NCBI GenBank assembly: GCA_016709005.1
Contig: JADJEU010000002.1
Coordinates: 186,001-250,000, forward strand
DNA: 64,000 nucleotides
DNA from: Crocinitomicaceae bacterium
GTDB taxonomy: Bacteria > Bacteroidota > Bacteroidia > Flavobacteriales_D > Crocinitomicaceae
Direction: 5' to 3'
The notes beneath the pieces are model-generated. The model saw only the letters and a list, made by a program, of their open reading frames with translations. It was not told where the DNA came from and did not search any database. Position 1 is the stretch's first letter, and every line of letters begins with the position of its first letter. The translations under genes were made by a program, and so were the position numbers. Of the stretch, positions 9,299-18,818 are shown piece by piece.

Positions 9299-9340
9299 AA
9301 AAAAACCGGCACTTCGACTACGCTCAGTGACCGGTTTTTC
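9299..9340. terminator. Bidirectional terminator whose loop is a repeat unit
   Basis: AAAAACCGG and CCGGTTTTT arms enclose CACTTCGACTACGCTCAGTGA. It can stop the upstream plus-strand gene and the minus-strand icd gene. The loop region matches the repeat found twice at 21183-21265 and may be a repeat that moved into, or was adopted as, a terminator. Confidence 0.8.
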
Positions 9341-9407
9341 CAGAATTACTTTTTTACTGCTGAAATAAACTAGTTTTAATCCGAGGCCTGAGGCCCTCGA
9401 AGGCCGA

Positions 9408-10622
9408 CTAGTTCATTCTTTTCTGCAATTCTTTATTCAATGCTTCTAAGAAATCTTCAGTATAAACATAATGTGAATCGTTCAGATTTTTTCCGTGAAC
9501 ACACACCGCTAAATCTTTTGTCATCACACCGCTTTCTACGACATCCACACACACTTTTTCAAGAGTCGTACAGAATTTTGCAAGCTCAGCGTTATTATCC
9601 AATTTAGCGCGGTGACCTAAGCCACGGGTCCATGCAAAAATAGATGCAATTGGATTAGTCGATGTTTTTTTACCTGCCATGTGATCACGGTAGTGACGTG
9701 TTACAGTTCCGTGTGCCGCTTCTGCTTCCATCACTTCGCCATCTGGTGTAATCAATACAGACGTCATCAAACCAAGTGAACCAAAACCTTGCGCAACAGA
9801 ATCAGACTGTACATCACCGTCGTAATTTTTACAGGCCCAAACAAATGACCCGTTCCATTTCAAAGCAGATGCAACCATGTCATCAATCAAACGGTGCTCA
9901 TAAACAATACCTGCTTCTTCTTTGAATTGTGCATCAAATATTTCCTGAAAGATATCTTTAAAACGACCATCGTATTTTTTTAAGATGGTGTTTTTTGTAG
10001 AAAGATAAAGTGGCCATTTTTTTGCTAACGCGATGTTGAAACATGACAATGCAAATCCACGGATTGACTCATCAATATTATACATACCCATTGCAACACC
10101 AGCGCCTTTGAAAGAATATACTTCGTGTTCAATTACTTTTCCGTCTTCACCTTCAAATTTCATGGTTAATTTTCCTTTTCCCGGAACCAAAAAATCAGTT
10201 GCTTTATATTGATCACCAAATGCGTGACGCCCAACAATAATTGGCGACGTCCAGTTAGTAACCAAACGCGGCACATTTTTACAAACGATTGGTTCACGGA
10301 AAACAGTACCATCCAGAATATTGCGGATAGTTCCATTCGGTGATTTCCACATGGATTTCAAATTGAATTCCTTTACACGCGCTTCATCCGGTGTGATAGT
10401 TGCGCATTTGATTCCAACTTTATATTTTTTAATCGCTTCAGCAGCATCAACAGTTACCTGATCTGAAGTGGCATCTCTGTGCTCTACTCCTAAATCGTAG
10501 TATTTAATATCTACATCTAAATAAGGAAGAATCAATTTATCTTTAATGAACTTCCAGATAATGCGGGTCATTTCATCTCCGTCCAATTCTACAACGGGAT
10601 TTGCTACTTTAATTTTTGCCAT
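9408..10622 (-). CDS. icd: NADP-dependent isocitrate dehydrogenase
   Basis: Oxidative decarboxylation of isocitrate to 2-oxoglutarate in the TCA cycle, producing NADPH. At 404 aa it belongs to the homodimeric, eukaryote-like class. It starts with VANPVVELDGDEMTRIIW, followed by KCATITPDEARV, the substrate-binding SPNGTIRNILDGTVFREPI, RHAFGDQYKATDF and EAAHGTVTRHYR. The family's acidic metal-binding region is also present (YDGDVQSDSVAQGFGSLG). A TAnnTTTG -7 element lies about 38 bases before the ATG, so it can be transcribed on its own. Confidence 0.95.
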   Translation of the reverse strand: MAKIKVANPVVELDGDEMTRIIWKFIKDKLILPYLDVDIKYYDLGVEHRDATSDQVTVDAAEAIKKYKVGIKCATITPDEARVKEFNLKSMWKSPNGTIRNILDGTVFREPIVCKNVPRLVTNWTSPIIVGRHAFGDQYKATDFLVPGKGKLTMKFEGEDGKVIEHEVYSFKGAGVAMGMYNIDESIRGFALSCFNIALAKKWPLYLSTKNTILKKYDGRFKDIFQEIFDAQFKEEAGIVYEHRLIDDMVASALKWNGSFVWACKNYDGDVQSDSVAQGFGSLGLMTSVLITPDGEVMEAEAAHGTVTRHYRDHMAGKKTSTNPIASIFAWTRGLGHRAKLDNNAELAKFCTTLEKVCVDVVESGVMTKDLAVCVHGKNLNDSHYVYTEDFLEALNKELQKRMN

Positions 10623-10659
10623 TTTATCGTGTGGTTTAAAAGGGGTTCTTTATTCTAAG

Positions 10660-10667
10660 CAAATGTA
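10660..10667 (-). promoter_or_regulatory. Likely -7 element for icd
   Basis: TACATTTG on the minus strand fits the Bacteroidota TAnnTTTG -7 consensus, with a TTG about 15 bases further upstream. It gives a leader of about 30 bases. Confidence 0.45.
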
Positions 10668-10668
10668 A

Positions 10669-11556
10669 TTATTTTTTTACCTCAATCTCCTCTAAATAAA
10701 AAGTACCAGGTGTTGAGCTTTCATATGTATACCGTTCCCACACGCCATAAAGGCGCACAGTACTTTTGTATTTAATTTCCTTACCCAAATAATCGCGCAA
10801 AATTAAATCGGCACTCGTATAATTATCCGGAAAATCATTCATCGTACTTGGACCTTCTCCTAGTCTGATTGGCATGGTGGTAATGTCTTTAACACTGCTG
10901 TTTTTAAGATCAAGCGAGATTTCGTTGGTATAAGCAAAAACGATTGATGGAATATCCAATTTTCCATCCACATAACAATAGACATGATGCAAAGCGGTAT
11001 CGTTCATCATTTCGGCAGTTAACATGACTGCATCAGCAAAAACTACCGGATCAAAATCGCCTGTAAGTGATTCAATCTTTATGACATCTGCGCAAACATA
11101 ACCAGCTAAAATCGTTTCCGACTTAGTAGCAGTAACACGGATTTTGGAACCAATGGTAAGTACAGAATTATCATCAGCAAAAATCTGCAAATCAGTGGGA
11201 AGAAATTCTGCTGGCAACTCTTTGATTTGATTTTTGCCAGTGCCAAGCGGAATAAATAAATTCAGTTCAAAACCCGCCTTTTGGTTTCGTCTTTCATAAA
11301 CAGGAACCACAATTCCTCCATTGCTCTGATCAACCAAGCTGCCGGGGTCGCCAATATATCCTTCAAAAATAATTGCAGTTTCAGGCTCAATAGAATCTTT
11401 TTCCAACTCTTGCCAACTCACTTCAACCGGATCAACTTGAATTTTTTGATCTGTTGAATCTTCAGTAATCAAAGCATCTTCAGAAGAAGATCCACTGCAT
11501 GAAACAAGAGAAAAAAGAGTGCTTAAAAAGACAGCAAAAAAGAATGTTTGTTTCAT
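10669..11556 (-). CDS. Hypothetical lipoprotein
   Basis: I choose the ATG at 11556 because it begins MKQTFFFAVFLSTLFSLVSC, a lipoprotein signal peptide with its lipobox cysteine; the longer form only adds seven residues. The mature protein has an acidic, serine-rich linker and then beta-rich sequence with no motif I know. It lies downstream of the DUF4837 gene in the same direction and may be part of that envelope operon. Function unknown. Confidence 0.65.
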   Translation of the reverse strand: MKQTFFFAVFLSTLFSLVSCSGSSSEDALITEDSTDQKIQVDPVEVSWQELEKDSIEPETAIIFEGYIGDPGSLVDQSNGGIVVPVYERRNQKAGFELNLFIPLGTGKNQIKELPAEFLPTDLQIFADDNSVLTIGSKIRVTATKSETILAGYVCADVIKIESLTGDFDPVVFADAVMLTAEMMNDTALHHVYCYVDGKLDIPSIVFAYTNEISLDLKNSSVKDITTMPIRLGEGPSTMNDFPDNYTSADLILRDYLGKEIKYKSTVRLYGVWERYTYESSTPGTFYLEEIEVKK

Positions 11557-11608
11557 GAGCATCAAATTAATACTCAAAGAAACTAAAAAAAGAGCAATCT
11601 GATCTGGA

Positions 11609-12664
11609 TTAATCTACGAATTCAATGGTTTGAATCATTGCATCTGCTTCACGGATGTACTCTCGCTTATCGTAGTTTGGACCGTAGATATAAACACAAA
11701 CCGTTACAACAGATTTACGCGATTCATGATGAATCGCATACTGCACAAAGGGCCCGCCACCAAAAGCATCCGGATTCCCAGCATGCTTCCAGAGTCCTCT
11801 AATTTCAACTGCGTAAGCATCTTTGAATTTGACAATTTTACCTTCAGGTTTGTAATATTCATCGTATTCAGTTGCCATATAAGAGCCTTTCACTTTGCCG
11901 GGTACGTGATATTTTAAAGTCGAATCACGATCGCGTAAAACGCCAGCAACAGTTAATTGACTTGTATCAGAATAAGGTTTGGACCAGATTAAAATTCCTT
12001 GTTGTATCCAGTAGGTATCGCTGCCTGGTTCCATTGTAGCATTTGCCATTACTTGTTTTGAGCGATCGCGTTTGATCCACATAAAATCAGATGAGTCCAC
12101 TTTAATGCCGCATAATTCTGGCAATGAAATTGAAATGCCGAATGCTTCTTTTGCACGCTCTTGTATCGCTTTATTTGGTCGTTTGATATATTCATCTTTC
12201 AATAAATCCAATTCAAATTTATTGAAGAGATTCACGACATAAGCAAACTCATTAACGATGAAACTATACATTCTGTCCGGGTCAGAATCTTTAATGATGA
12301 TGAACAACTGACCTTTTGCAAAATAATTTTTCTTTTCAATGATTGCAGTTTCCTTGTATGTGGAATCATGATCAATCATCACTTTCAAAATCATGCGATT
12401 CATTTGACTCACATGATCCAATTCATCGGGACGCATGTGCCATACATCAAACATGGGTTCTGGTCTCAGATAAGGTCCTTTGGCATTTTGATCCAGATGA
12501 TACATCACCGCATCACCCATAGCTCCCATCCACATATCTTCTTCCATCAAAAGAACAATCTGACCGTGCGGGCCACTTGCATCTGGCAATAAATCTTCAC
12601 GCGTTAAAGACGGTCCGCAGGAAACAAATACAAGCGATAAAACTGAAAAAAGTAAAATTCTCAT
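11609..12664 (-). CDS. DUF4837-family lipoprotein
   Basis: 351-aa lipoprotein (signal MRILLFSVLSLVFVSC, lipobox VSC). GPHGQIVLLMEEDMW followed by FDVWHMRPDELDH, and the later AVEIRGLWKHAGNPDAFGGGPFV, are characteristic of DUF4837. This family is restricted to Bacteroidota and often sits beside a LysM lytic transglycosylase, as it does here (12 bases downstream of it). Its role is unknown; context suggests cell-wall or envelope maintenance. Confidence 0.8.
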   Translation of the reverse strand: MRILLFSVLSLVFVSCGPSLTREDLLPDASGPHGQIVLLMEEDMWMGAMGDAVMYHLDQNAKGPYLRPEPMFDVWHMRPDELDHVSQMNRMILKVMIDHDSTYKETAIIEKKNYFAKGQLFIIIKDSDPDRMYSFIVNEFAYVVNLFNKFELDLLKDEYIKRPNKAIQERAKEAFGISISLPELCGIKVDSSDFMWIKRDRSKQVMANATMEPGSDTYWIQQGILIWSKPYSDTSQLTVAGVLRDRDSTLKYHVPGKVKGSYMATEYDEYYKPEGKIVKFKDAYAVEIRGLWKHAGNPDAFGGGPFVQYAIHHESRKSVVTVCVYIYGPNYDKREYIREADAMIQTIEFVD

Positions 12665-12676
12665 GGTGCAAGACTT

Positions 12677-14215
12677 CTAAAGAGTTCCAATAATAATTTT
12701 TTGACCGGGCTGTAAATGTTTTGGATCTACTCCCTTGTTCATCTCTTGTAATTTGTCAAATGGAATGCCAAATTTTTGACTCACGGTCCACAAACTTTCA
12801 CCTGATTTTAACGCGTAATATTTATAATTCCCATCATTGGTAGTAGTTGGCGTAGTAGTGGTTGTAGTGGTGGTGGTATTTGTTGTTGTCGTTGTGGTTG
12901 ATGAAGTGGTAGTAGTTGTTGAGCCAACGGGAGTACCGGTATTCTCCATAAACTTCTTTTCTACAATCATAATCGTGAGTTTTTGTCCCGGGTAGATTGT
13001 ATTCGTTTTTAAATTATTCCAGGTTTTAATTTCGGTCATCGTGACACCGTACTTTTCTGCAACCTGAACAATGGTTTCGTTTGGACCAACTGTATGCGTT
13101 TTCTTTTTTTCCATGGTCACAAAACGTGAACCTGTTGAATCAAGATGTGCATCGAGTGCATACAAACTATCTTCATGCTGAAGGAAAAGTGAAATTTTTT
13201 CAATCGGCAAGGTGATGCATTGTTTATGATCTGTGTGCGGAATGATATCCGTTTTATAAACCGGATTCAGATACATAAAATCTTCTGTGCTGATGTCCAG
13301 AATAGAATCTACATGTGAAATACGAACCGCATGTTGCAGGCAAACTGTATCTACTTCATAAAAGTGTTTTTTCACTTCTTGCGGAACAATATTGTGCTCC
13401 GCATAATAGGTCATCATGTAAAGCATCGCAATAAAATTTGGAACATACATTTGAGTTTCCTCTGGTAAAAAAGGGCGTACTTCCCAATACGTCATTTTTC
13501 CACCTGAACGTTGAATGGCTTTGTTCACATTTCCAGGACCAGCATTGTAGGCAGCTAATGCTAAACTCCAATCTCCATATAAACCGTATAAATACTTTAA
13601 GTACTTGCAAGCCGCGTCAGTAGCCAGTTCGGGATTCATGCGCTCATCTACATACGAATCACTTTCAAGGCCATACATGCGTCCGGTTGGATACATAAAT
13701 TGCCACAAACCGGTTGCACCCACTCTTGATTTTACAGTCGGTCTTAATCCACTTTCAATGACCGAAAGATATTTAAGCTCCATTGGAATTCCGTATTTAT
13801 CGAGGTAGGTTTCATACATCGGGAAATACAATTTCGATCTTCCTAAACAAACTGCTGTAAAAGTTCTGCGCTTGCTTACAAAATATTTTACAGTACTTAA
13901 TACTGCTGCATTGATTTCTATGTCAATGATAGTTTGCTGATCCAGTTTTTTTAATCGCGCAATATAAACCGAGTCAGAAAAAGTAGGTTTATAATCTTCT
14001 TCATAGCCCAATGAATCAATGATGTGATACGCTTTTTCTTTTCCCCAAACTTCTTTGTAATGTTCAAAGATGGACGATTCTACCACATCTATAAATCTCA
14101 AATAAGTAAGTGAGTCTGGATTTGTTTGCGCAAGATTAGCCGAATCAATTTGTGCAGATGAAATCTGACAAAAAAATAAAGTAGCAAAAGCGATTATTAA
14201 TTTTCTAAAATTCAT
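12677..14215 (-). CDS. LysM lytic murein transglycosylase (MltD-like)
   Basis: 512-aa exported enzyme cleaving peptidoglycan glycan strands with 1,6-anhydro formation. After a signal peptide (to about residue 21), the SLT goosefoot domain holds the catalytic Glu in LKYLSVIESGLRPTV, followed by GATGLWQFMYPTG and LAAYNAGPGNVNKAI. Two LysM domains come after: HTVGPNETIVQVAEKYGV...YPGQKLTI and YALKSGESLWTVSQKFGI...QPGQKIII. They are joined by an almost pure threonine linker of about 30 residues, which is unusual. Lies between gatA and the DUF4837 gene with gaps of about 11-12 bases. Confidence 0.9.
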   Translation of the reverse strand: MNFRKLIIAFATLFFCQISSAQIDSANLAQTNPDSLTYLRFIDVVESSIFEHYKEVWGKEKAYHIIDSLGYEEDYKPTFSDSVYIARLKKLDQQTIIDIEINAAVLSTVKYFVSKRRTFTAVCLGRSKLYFPMYETYLDKYGIPMELKYLSVIESGLRPTVKSRVGATGLWQFMYPTGRMYGLESDSYVDERMNPELATDAACKYLKYLYGLYGDWSLALAAYNAGPGNVNKAIQRSGGKMTYWEVRPFLPEETQMYVPNFIAMLYMMTYYAEHNIVPQEVKKHFYEVDTVCLQHAVRISHVDSILDISTEDFMYLNPVYKTDIIPHTDHKQCITLPIEKISLFLQHEDSLYALDAHLDSTGSRFVTMEKKKTHTVGPNETIVQVAEKYGVTMTEIKTWNNLKTNTIYPGQKLTIMIVEKKFMENTGTPVGSTTTTTSSTTTTTTNTTTTTTTTTPTTTNDGNYKYYALKSGESLWTVSQKFGIPFDKLQEMNKGVDPKHLQPGQKIIIGTL

Positions 14216-14226
14216 TGCTGCAAAAC

Positions 14227-15645
14227 TTAGTTGCAGTTTGACATCAGATAATCAGAAAATGAAAGCAGACCCGCTTCGTCAAAATGTTTTCCCATTACCT
14301 GAATACCAAACGGCAATCCATTGGTATGATTTCCTAAAGGTAATGAAATTGCCGGATTCCCCGAAAGGTTTGCCTGAACCGTAAAGATATCCTGCAAATA
14401 CATGGTAATCGGATCTGAAACATTAGCACCAATTTCAAAAGCAGTGGTTGGTGTGGTTGGCAGAATAATAAAATCGTGATTGGCCAAAATTTCTTTTGTC
14501 TTATTCTGAATCACGCGTCTTACTTTTTGTCCTTTGGTATAATAGGCGTCGTAATATCCGTGAGATAAAACAAACGTTCCTAACATGATTCTGCGTTTCA
14601 CTTCTTCACCAAAACCTTCTGAACGAGATTTCTTATACGTGTCTTCTACTCCAACTGCATTGTCTGAATGATACCCATAATGCACACCATCGTAACGCGC
14701 GTAATTAGAAGACGCTTCTGCAGTTGTTAAAACATAATAGGTTGGAATCATTTGCTGCAGATATGGGAATTCAACTGCAGTGACTGTATGACCCTGAGAT
14801 TTTAATTTTTCAATTACGTCAAAAATTCGCGCTTTGATTTCCGGATCAATTCCTTCACTCTCCACACAATCTTTTATGTAAGCGATTTTTAATTTTTTGT
14901 TTGTGTCTAATCCTGGCAAAAAGTTTTTTGAATCTTCTTGTAAAAGTGTGCTGTCAAAATCATCTTTACCAGCCATTACTTCTGTCAGCAAAGCGGCGTC
15001 TTTAATGGTATTTGTAAACGGCCCAATCTGATCAAACGAAGATGCGTAAGCCAATAAACCGTAACGTGAAATTCTGCCGTAAGTAGGTTTGAAACCAATT
15101 GTGCCGGTGAACGATGCCGGTTGACGAATAGAGCCTCCCGTATCTGTTCCAAGAGATGCAGTACATAATCCTGCAGCAACAGCTACTGCTGATCCGCCCG
15201 ATGATCCGCCCGGAACCATTTTTTCATTGATTGGGTTGAGCACATTTCCGAAGGCAGAATTTTCATTCGAGCTTCCCATGGCAAATTCATCACAGTTCAA
15301 ACGACCAATGATAACAGCGTCTTCAGCAAGCAAACGTTCAACTGCAGTTGCTGAATAAAGTGAAACAAATCCTTCTAAAATTTTGGAAGAGGCAGATACT
15401 TTATGATCTTTATAAGCAAGATTGTCTTTAATGCCGATTACCATTCCGGCCAGACGACCAGCGGTTTTATTTTTCAGTTTTTCATCCACACGTTTTGCCT
15501 GCGCCAACGCGGAATCTGAAAAAACTTCAAGAAAAGCATTCAGGTGTTTTTTTTCGTCGATTCTTTTGAGATAATGTTGTGTAATTAATTCAACAGAAGT
15601 CCCGTGGTCAAGAGCCGTCTTGATCTCATCAAAAGAATGATACAT
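14227..15645 (-). CDS. gatA: Asp-tRNA(Asn)/Glu-tRNA(Gln) amidotransferase subunit A
   Basis: Glutaminase subunit of GatCAB, which releases ammonia from Gln to amidate misacylated Glu-tRNA(Gln) or Asp-tRNA(Asn). 472 aa, full length. The amidase signature triad is present with correct spacing: Lys73 in GIKDNL, cis-Ser148 in PGGSSGGSAVAVAAG and nucleophile Ser172 in GTDTGGSIRQPASF. It is co-directional with tatA (5 bases away) and the lytic transglycosylase; gatB and gatC are not in the window. Confidence 0.95.
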   Translation of the reverse strand: MYHSFDEIKTALDHGTSVELITQHYLKRIDEKKHLNAFLEVFSDSALAQAKRVDEKLKNKTAGRLAGMVIGIKDNLAYKDHKVSASSKILEGFVSLYSATAVERLLAEDAVIIGRLNCDEFAMGSSNENSAFGNVLNPINEKMVPGGSSGGSAVAVAAGLCTASLGTDTGGSIRQPASFTGTIGFKPTYGRISRYGLLAYASSFDQIGPFTNTIKDAALLTEVMAGKDDFDSTLLQEDSKNFLPGLDTNKKLKIAYIKDCVESEGIDPEIKARIFDVIEKLKSQGHTVTAVEFPYLQQMIPTYYVLTTAEASSNYARYDGVHYGYHSDNAVGVEDTYKKSRSEGFGEEVKRRIMLGTFVLSHGYYDAYYTKGQKVRRVIQNKTKEILANHDFIILPTTPTTAFEIGANVSDPITMYLQDIFTVQANLSGNPAISLPLGNHTNGLPFGIQVMGKHFDEAGLLSFSDYLMSNCN

Positions 15646-15650
15646 AGCAA

Positions 15651-15851
15651 TTATTCTCCTGTTTTAACGTCAGTAGATTTTTTTGCGTCTTCGCCCTCGC
15701 CTTTCATTTCGTCCTTGAATCCTTTGATTCCTTTACCAAGACCTTTCATCAATTCTGGAATTTTCTTTCCACCAAACAACAAAAGAATAACAGCAACAAT
15801 CAAAACAATTTGCCAAGGTCCGATAACGCCAGCGTGTGATATATTTTCCAT
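15651..15851 (-). CDS. tatA: Sec-independent translocase protein TatA
   Basis: 66-aa Tat translocase subunit that forms the pore for folded proteins. A short N-terminal transmembrane helix (GPWQIVLIVAVILLLFGG), hinge KKIPELMKGLGKG and amphipathic helix IKGFKDEMK are classical TatA, followed by an acidic tail. I use the ATG at 15851 (MENISHAGVI...) rather than the one 21 bases upstream. A TAnnTTTG -7 element at 15884-15891 puts the transcript start right at the longer start, and known TatA proteins begin close to the helix. First gene of the gatA operon. Confidence 0.9.
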   Translation of the reverse strand: MENISHAGVIGPWQIVLIVAVILLLFGGKKIPELMKGLGKGIKGFKDEMKGEGEDAKKSTDVKTGE

Positions 15852-15883
15852 TTTACAGGATATTTGATACATGAATAACTGTG

Positions 15884-15891
15884 CAAATGTA
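15884..15891 (-). promoter_or_regulatory. Likely -7 element for tatA-gatA operon
   Basis: TACATTTG on the minus strand matches TAnnTTTG about 33 bases before the tatA ATG. No clear -33 TTG at normal spacing was seen. Confidence 0.45.
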
Positions 15892-15946
15892 CGAATTTCT
15901 GGGAATAAGGTTGTTTTTTAAGGGTTTTCAAGCTATTCTACCGGCC

Positions 15947-17038
15947 CTATTCAATCAAACCCTTGTAAATAGCCAGATTATCAGCCTTTATCTGTTGAAA
16001 CAGATCGTCTGTCGTGAGATCAAAATCGGTCTTGTTTCGTAAACTCTCAGTATAACGCTTTTCAAGATCAGCTATGGTTGGAACCATTATTTTAAGCGAG
16101 TTGACCAACGATATTTGTCTATCTGATAATGCAACCGGCTTGTAAGCATTCATTACATCTTTCAATTTTTTGAGATGAACCAGCACTTTCGTGTCACTCG
16201 TAAAATTTTCGAAAATCAAGCGGCTGCTTTCTACAAAAACACCCAATGCAAAAAGTGTATCAACCGATTGTTCCCGATTCACCGTTCGCATGACGATACG
16301 TCCATACTCAGGTGAATCAACCGGTTTTAAATTAGACCAGTTGGACGGATCAATCTCGACTAATTTTACAAGTATTGCATTTGCATCATTGGTACGCTCA
16401 TTGAAAAAACAATAATTCATATCCGCAAATAAAATTCCCTGAATTACTCTGCTCAAATCTGAACCTGATTTTACTTTCTCTTTATTGAATGTAGCTGTTA
16501 AAGCCAAATCATTTGCGCTTGGCTGAACTCCTTTATAAGTATCTACCGGTGCTGGGAAAGGCGGAGTATAATCTTCTGAAACTTTTGAAGTACTAGCCTG
16601 CTCAACTATGGTGACAGAAAAGGAATTGGCACTTGCATTGTATTGAGCAGTCATAATTGGCTTCGAAAAATTCCGACGACCTACTTTTTCAACCGGCGTC
16701 ATCAAAATCTCTAATTCGATTTCTTGCTTCTCTTTAAATGCGATTGATGGAATATAAGAAGCATCAATGTAAACCAGCTTGGTCACATAGCCTTCTTTCA
16801 TAAAATACAGCGTGGTTCGCCTGTTTGCCGGAGCCCAAACTTGAAATTCGGATTTTGAAAAAGCTGTTGTGGTTGAATCAAGTCGATCCTGAACGACTTT
16901 AACAGAATAAGCAGTAACAGCTGTTTTACTTTCCTCCTCCAGCACGGTGCCTTTGATGTTGAGAAATTTTTCATCAGCAAAAGCGCTCAGATTGAGAAAG
17001 ATTGTGACAAGAAATAATATGTGTAATTTTATACCCAA
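15947..17038 (-). CDS. Hypothetical exported protein with carboxypeptidase-regulatory-like N-domain
   Basis: 363-aa protein with a signal peptide (KLHILFLVTIFLNLSAFA). The first mature 80 residues (LNIKGTVLEEESKTAVTAYSVKV...LYFMKEGYVTKLVYID) have the strand pattern of a carboxypeptidase-D regulatory-like beta-sandwich. The remaining 250 residues are mostly helical and unlike any family I know. The only start that keeps the signal peptide is TTG at 17038; no ATG is in frame nearby. Function unknown. Confidence 0.65.
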   Translation of the reverse strand: MGIKLHILFLVTIFLNLSAFADEKFLNIKGTVLEEESKTAVTAYSVKVVQDRLDSTTTAFSKSEFQVWAPANRRTTLYFMKEGYVTKLVYIDASYIPSIAFKEKQEIELEILMTPVEKVGRRNFSKPIMTAQYNASANSFSVTIVEQASTSKVSEDYTPPFPAPVDTYKGVQPSANDLALTATFNKEKVKSGSDLSRVIQGILFADMNYCFFNERTNDANAILVKLVEIDPSNWSNLKPVDSPEYGRIVMRTVNREQSVDTLFALGVFVESSRLIFENFTSDTKVLVHLKKLKDVMNAYKPVALSDRQISLVNSLKIMVPTIADLEKRYTESLRNKTDFDLTTDDLFQQIKADNLAIYKGLIE

Positions 17039-17149
17039 AATGAAGCGGTTTTTGAACTAGTTTCGTTTGTATGTTAGTGTCAGTTGGCAGATCTGATTTT
17101 GGGTTCTCAGGCCTGCCGAAATAAATTGTAAGCTCTTTTCAAAGGTATT

Positions 17150-18592
17150 ATGAAAGTTATAAAAAATTACATCGATGGTCAATTGATTTCTCCTGTTTTC
17201 GACCAATACATTGAAAACGTAGACCCATCTCGTGGAAAAGTCTATTCAATGATTCCAGATTCGACAACAGAAGATGTTGAACTAGCTGTTGCTGCTTCTG
17301 AAAAAGCATTTCCAATCTGGTCATCCTGGTCAAAAGAAAAACGATCAGACGTGATGATGAAAGTAGCCCAATTGATTGAAGATCGGTTAGATATTTTTGC
17401 CGAAGCTGAATCACTCGATAATGGTAAACCCGTTTCACTTGCAAAATCAGTTGACATTCCAAGAGCAGTTTCTAACTTCCGTTTTTTTGCAACAGGCATT
17501 TTGCACTTTGCTTCTGAATCACATTATATGGAATCAGAAGGATTTAATTATACCACGAGAAAACCAATTGGAATTGTTGGTTGTATTTCTCCGTGGAATC
17601 TTCCGCTCTATTTATTCACCTGGAAAATTGCACCAGCGCTTGCTGCAGGAAATTGCGTGATTGCAAAACCATCTGAAATTACTCCAATGACCGCTTTTAT
17701 GTTGTCAGAGATTTGTATTGAAGCGGGCATGCCGGCAGGCGTTTTAAATATCCTTCACGGGCTTGGTCACAAAGTAGGGGATGCCATGACACGTCATCCA
17801 AAAATCAAGGCAATCTCATTTACCGGCGGAACAAAAACCGGTGAAATGATTTCATCGATTGCTGCGCCCATGTTTAAAAAATTATCGCTTGAGTTGGGTG
17901 GAAAAAATCCGAATCTCATTTTTGCAGATTGCGATTTTGAAGATGCACTTTCAACTACCATGCGATCCTCTTTTGCAAATCAAGGACAAATTTGTTTATG
18001 TGGTTCGCGCATTTTTATTGAGCGATCGATTTATGAAAAATTCAAAACGGCATTTGTAGATAAAGTAAAAAACACCGTTGTCTCCTACCCTGCTGATCCA
18101 AAAGCAAAATTAGGTGCCATTGTTTCTGAATCACACATGGAAAAAATTCTCTCTTACATTCAACTTGCAAAAGAAGAAGGCGGAACAATTTTAGCCGGTG
18201 GTGAACGCGTTTTTTTAGAAGGTGAATACAAAGACGGCTACTATTTAAAACCAACCATCATTGAAGGTCTTGCTTACAATTGCCGCGTAAATCAGGAAGA
18301 AATTTTTGGACCCGTTGTCACCATCACACCTTTTGACACAGAAGAAGAAGCACTCATGATGGCCAACTCAACACAATACGGTTTAGCTGCAACTGTATGG
18401 ACCACTAATCTGAAAAAAGCACATCGCGTTGCAGACAATTTACAAAGCGGAATTGTTTGGATCAACTCTTGGCTAGTGCGTGATTTGCGCACGCCGTTTG
18501 GTGGTGTCAAAGCATCGGGCGTTGGCCGTGAAGGAGGATTGGAAGCATTCCGGTTTTTTACAGAAGCTAAGAATGTTTTTGTGAAGAGTTGA
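17150..18592 (+). CDS. Aldehyde dehydrogenase, ALDH8/2-aminomuconic semialdehyde dehydrogenase-like
   Basis: 480-aa NAD(P)-dependent aldehyde dehydrogenase. The oxyanion-hole Asn150 lies in ISPWNLPL, the general base Glu248 in LELGGKNP and the catalytic Cys282 in NQGQICLCGSRI. A normal C-terminal PFGGVKASGVGREGG is present. The ICLCGSRI context and RKPIGIVGCISPWNLPLYL are typical of ALDH8A1-type 2-aminomuconic/2-hydroxymuconic semialdehyde dehydrogenases of the kynurenine and meta-cleavage routes. No other pathway genes are beside it, so the substrate is inferred. A Rieske ring-hydroxylating oxygenase lies far away at 58.2-59.3 kb. Confidence 0.88.
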   Translation: MKVIKNYIDGQLISPVFDQYIENVDPSRGKVYSMIPDSTTEDVELAVAASEKAFPIWSSWSKEKRSDVMMKVAQLIEDRLDIFAEAESLDNGKPVSLAKSVDIPRAVSNFRFFATGILHFASESHYMESEGFNYTTRKPIGIVGCISPWNLPLYLFTWKIAPALAAGNCVIAKPSEITPMTAFMLSEICIEAGMPAGVLNILHGLGHKVGDAMTRHPKIKAISFTGGTKTGEMISSIAAPMFKKLSLELGGKNPNLIFADCDFEDALSTTMRSSFANQGQICLCGSRIFIERSIYEKFKTAFVDKVKNTVVSYPADPKAKLGAIVSESHMEKILSYIQLAKEEGGTILAGGERVFLEGEYKDGYYLKPTIIEGLAYNCRVNQEEIFGPVVTITPFDTEEEALMMANSTQYGLAATVWTTNLKKAHRVADNLQSGIVWINSWLVRDLRTPFGGVKASGVGREGGLEAFRFFTEAKNVFVKS

Positions 18593-18818
18593 AAAAAAAT
18601 AAATACTAAATATCGAATATTAAATGTCGAATTTAAAACTGAGATGAGCCTTTCTTTACAATTTAATATTTAGCGTTTAATATTTATTATTGAAGAAATC
18701 TTCCCAGAGATCATCCTCCTCGATCCTCCTTCAAAGGAGGAAGGCCAGTTGCCGAAAAAATCAGTTTGGAATTTTGAACTTTTGAAATTGTAATTTGAAT
18801 TGATCAGCCTTTTGCTGA

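Noticed and set aside
12840..12930. CRISPR-like or satellite repeat
   Set aside because: It is an in-frame threonine linker of the transglycosylase, with no spacer/repeat structure.
18593..18818. Possible small RNA or gene in the gap after the aldehyde dehydrogenase
   Set aside because: Only AT-rich repeat-like sequence and a CCTCCTT/AAGGAGG hairpin were seen; no promoter or conserved RNA.
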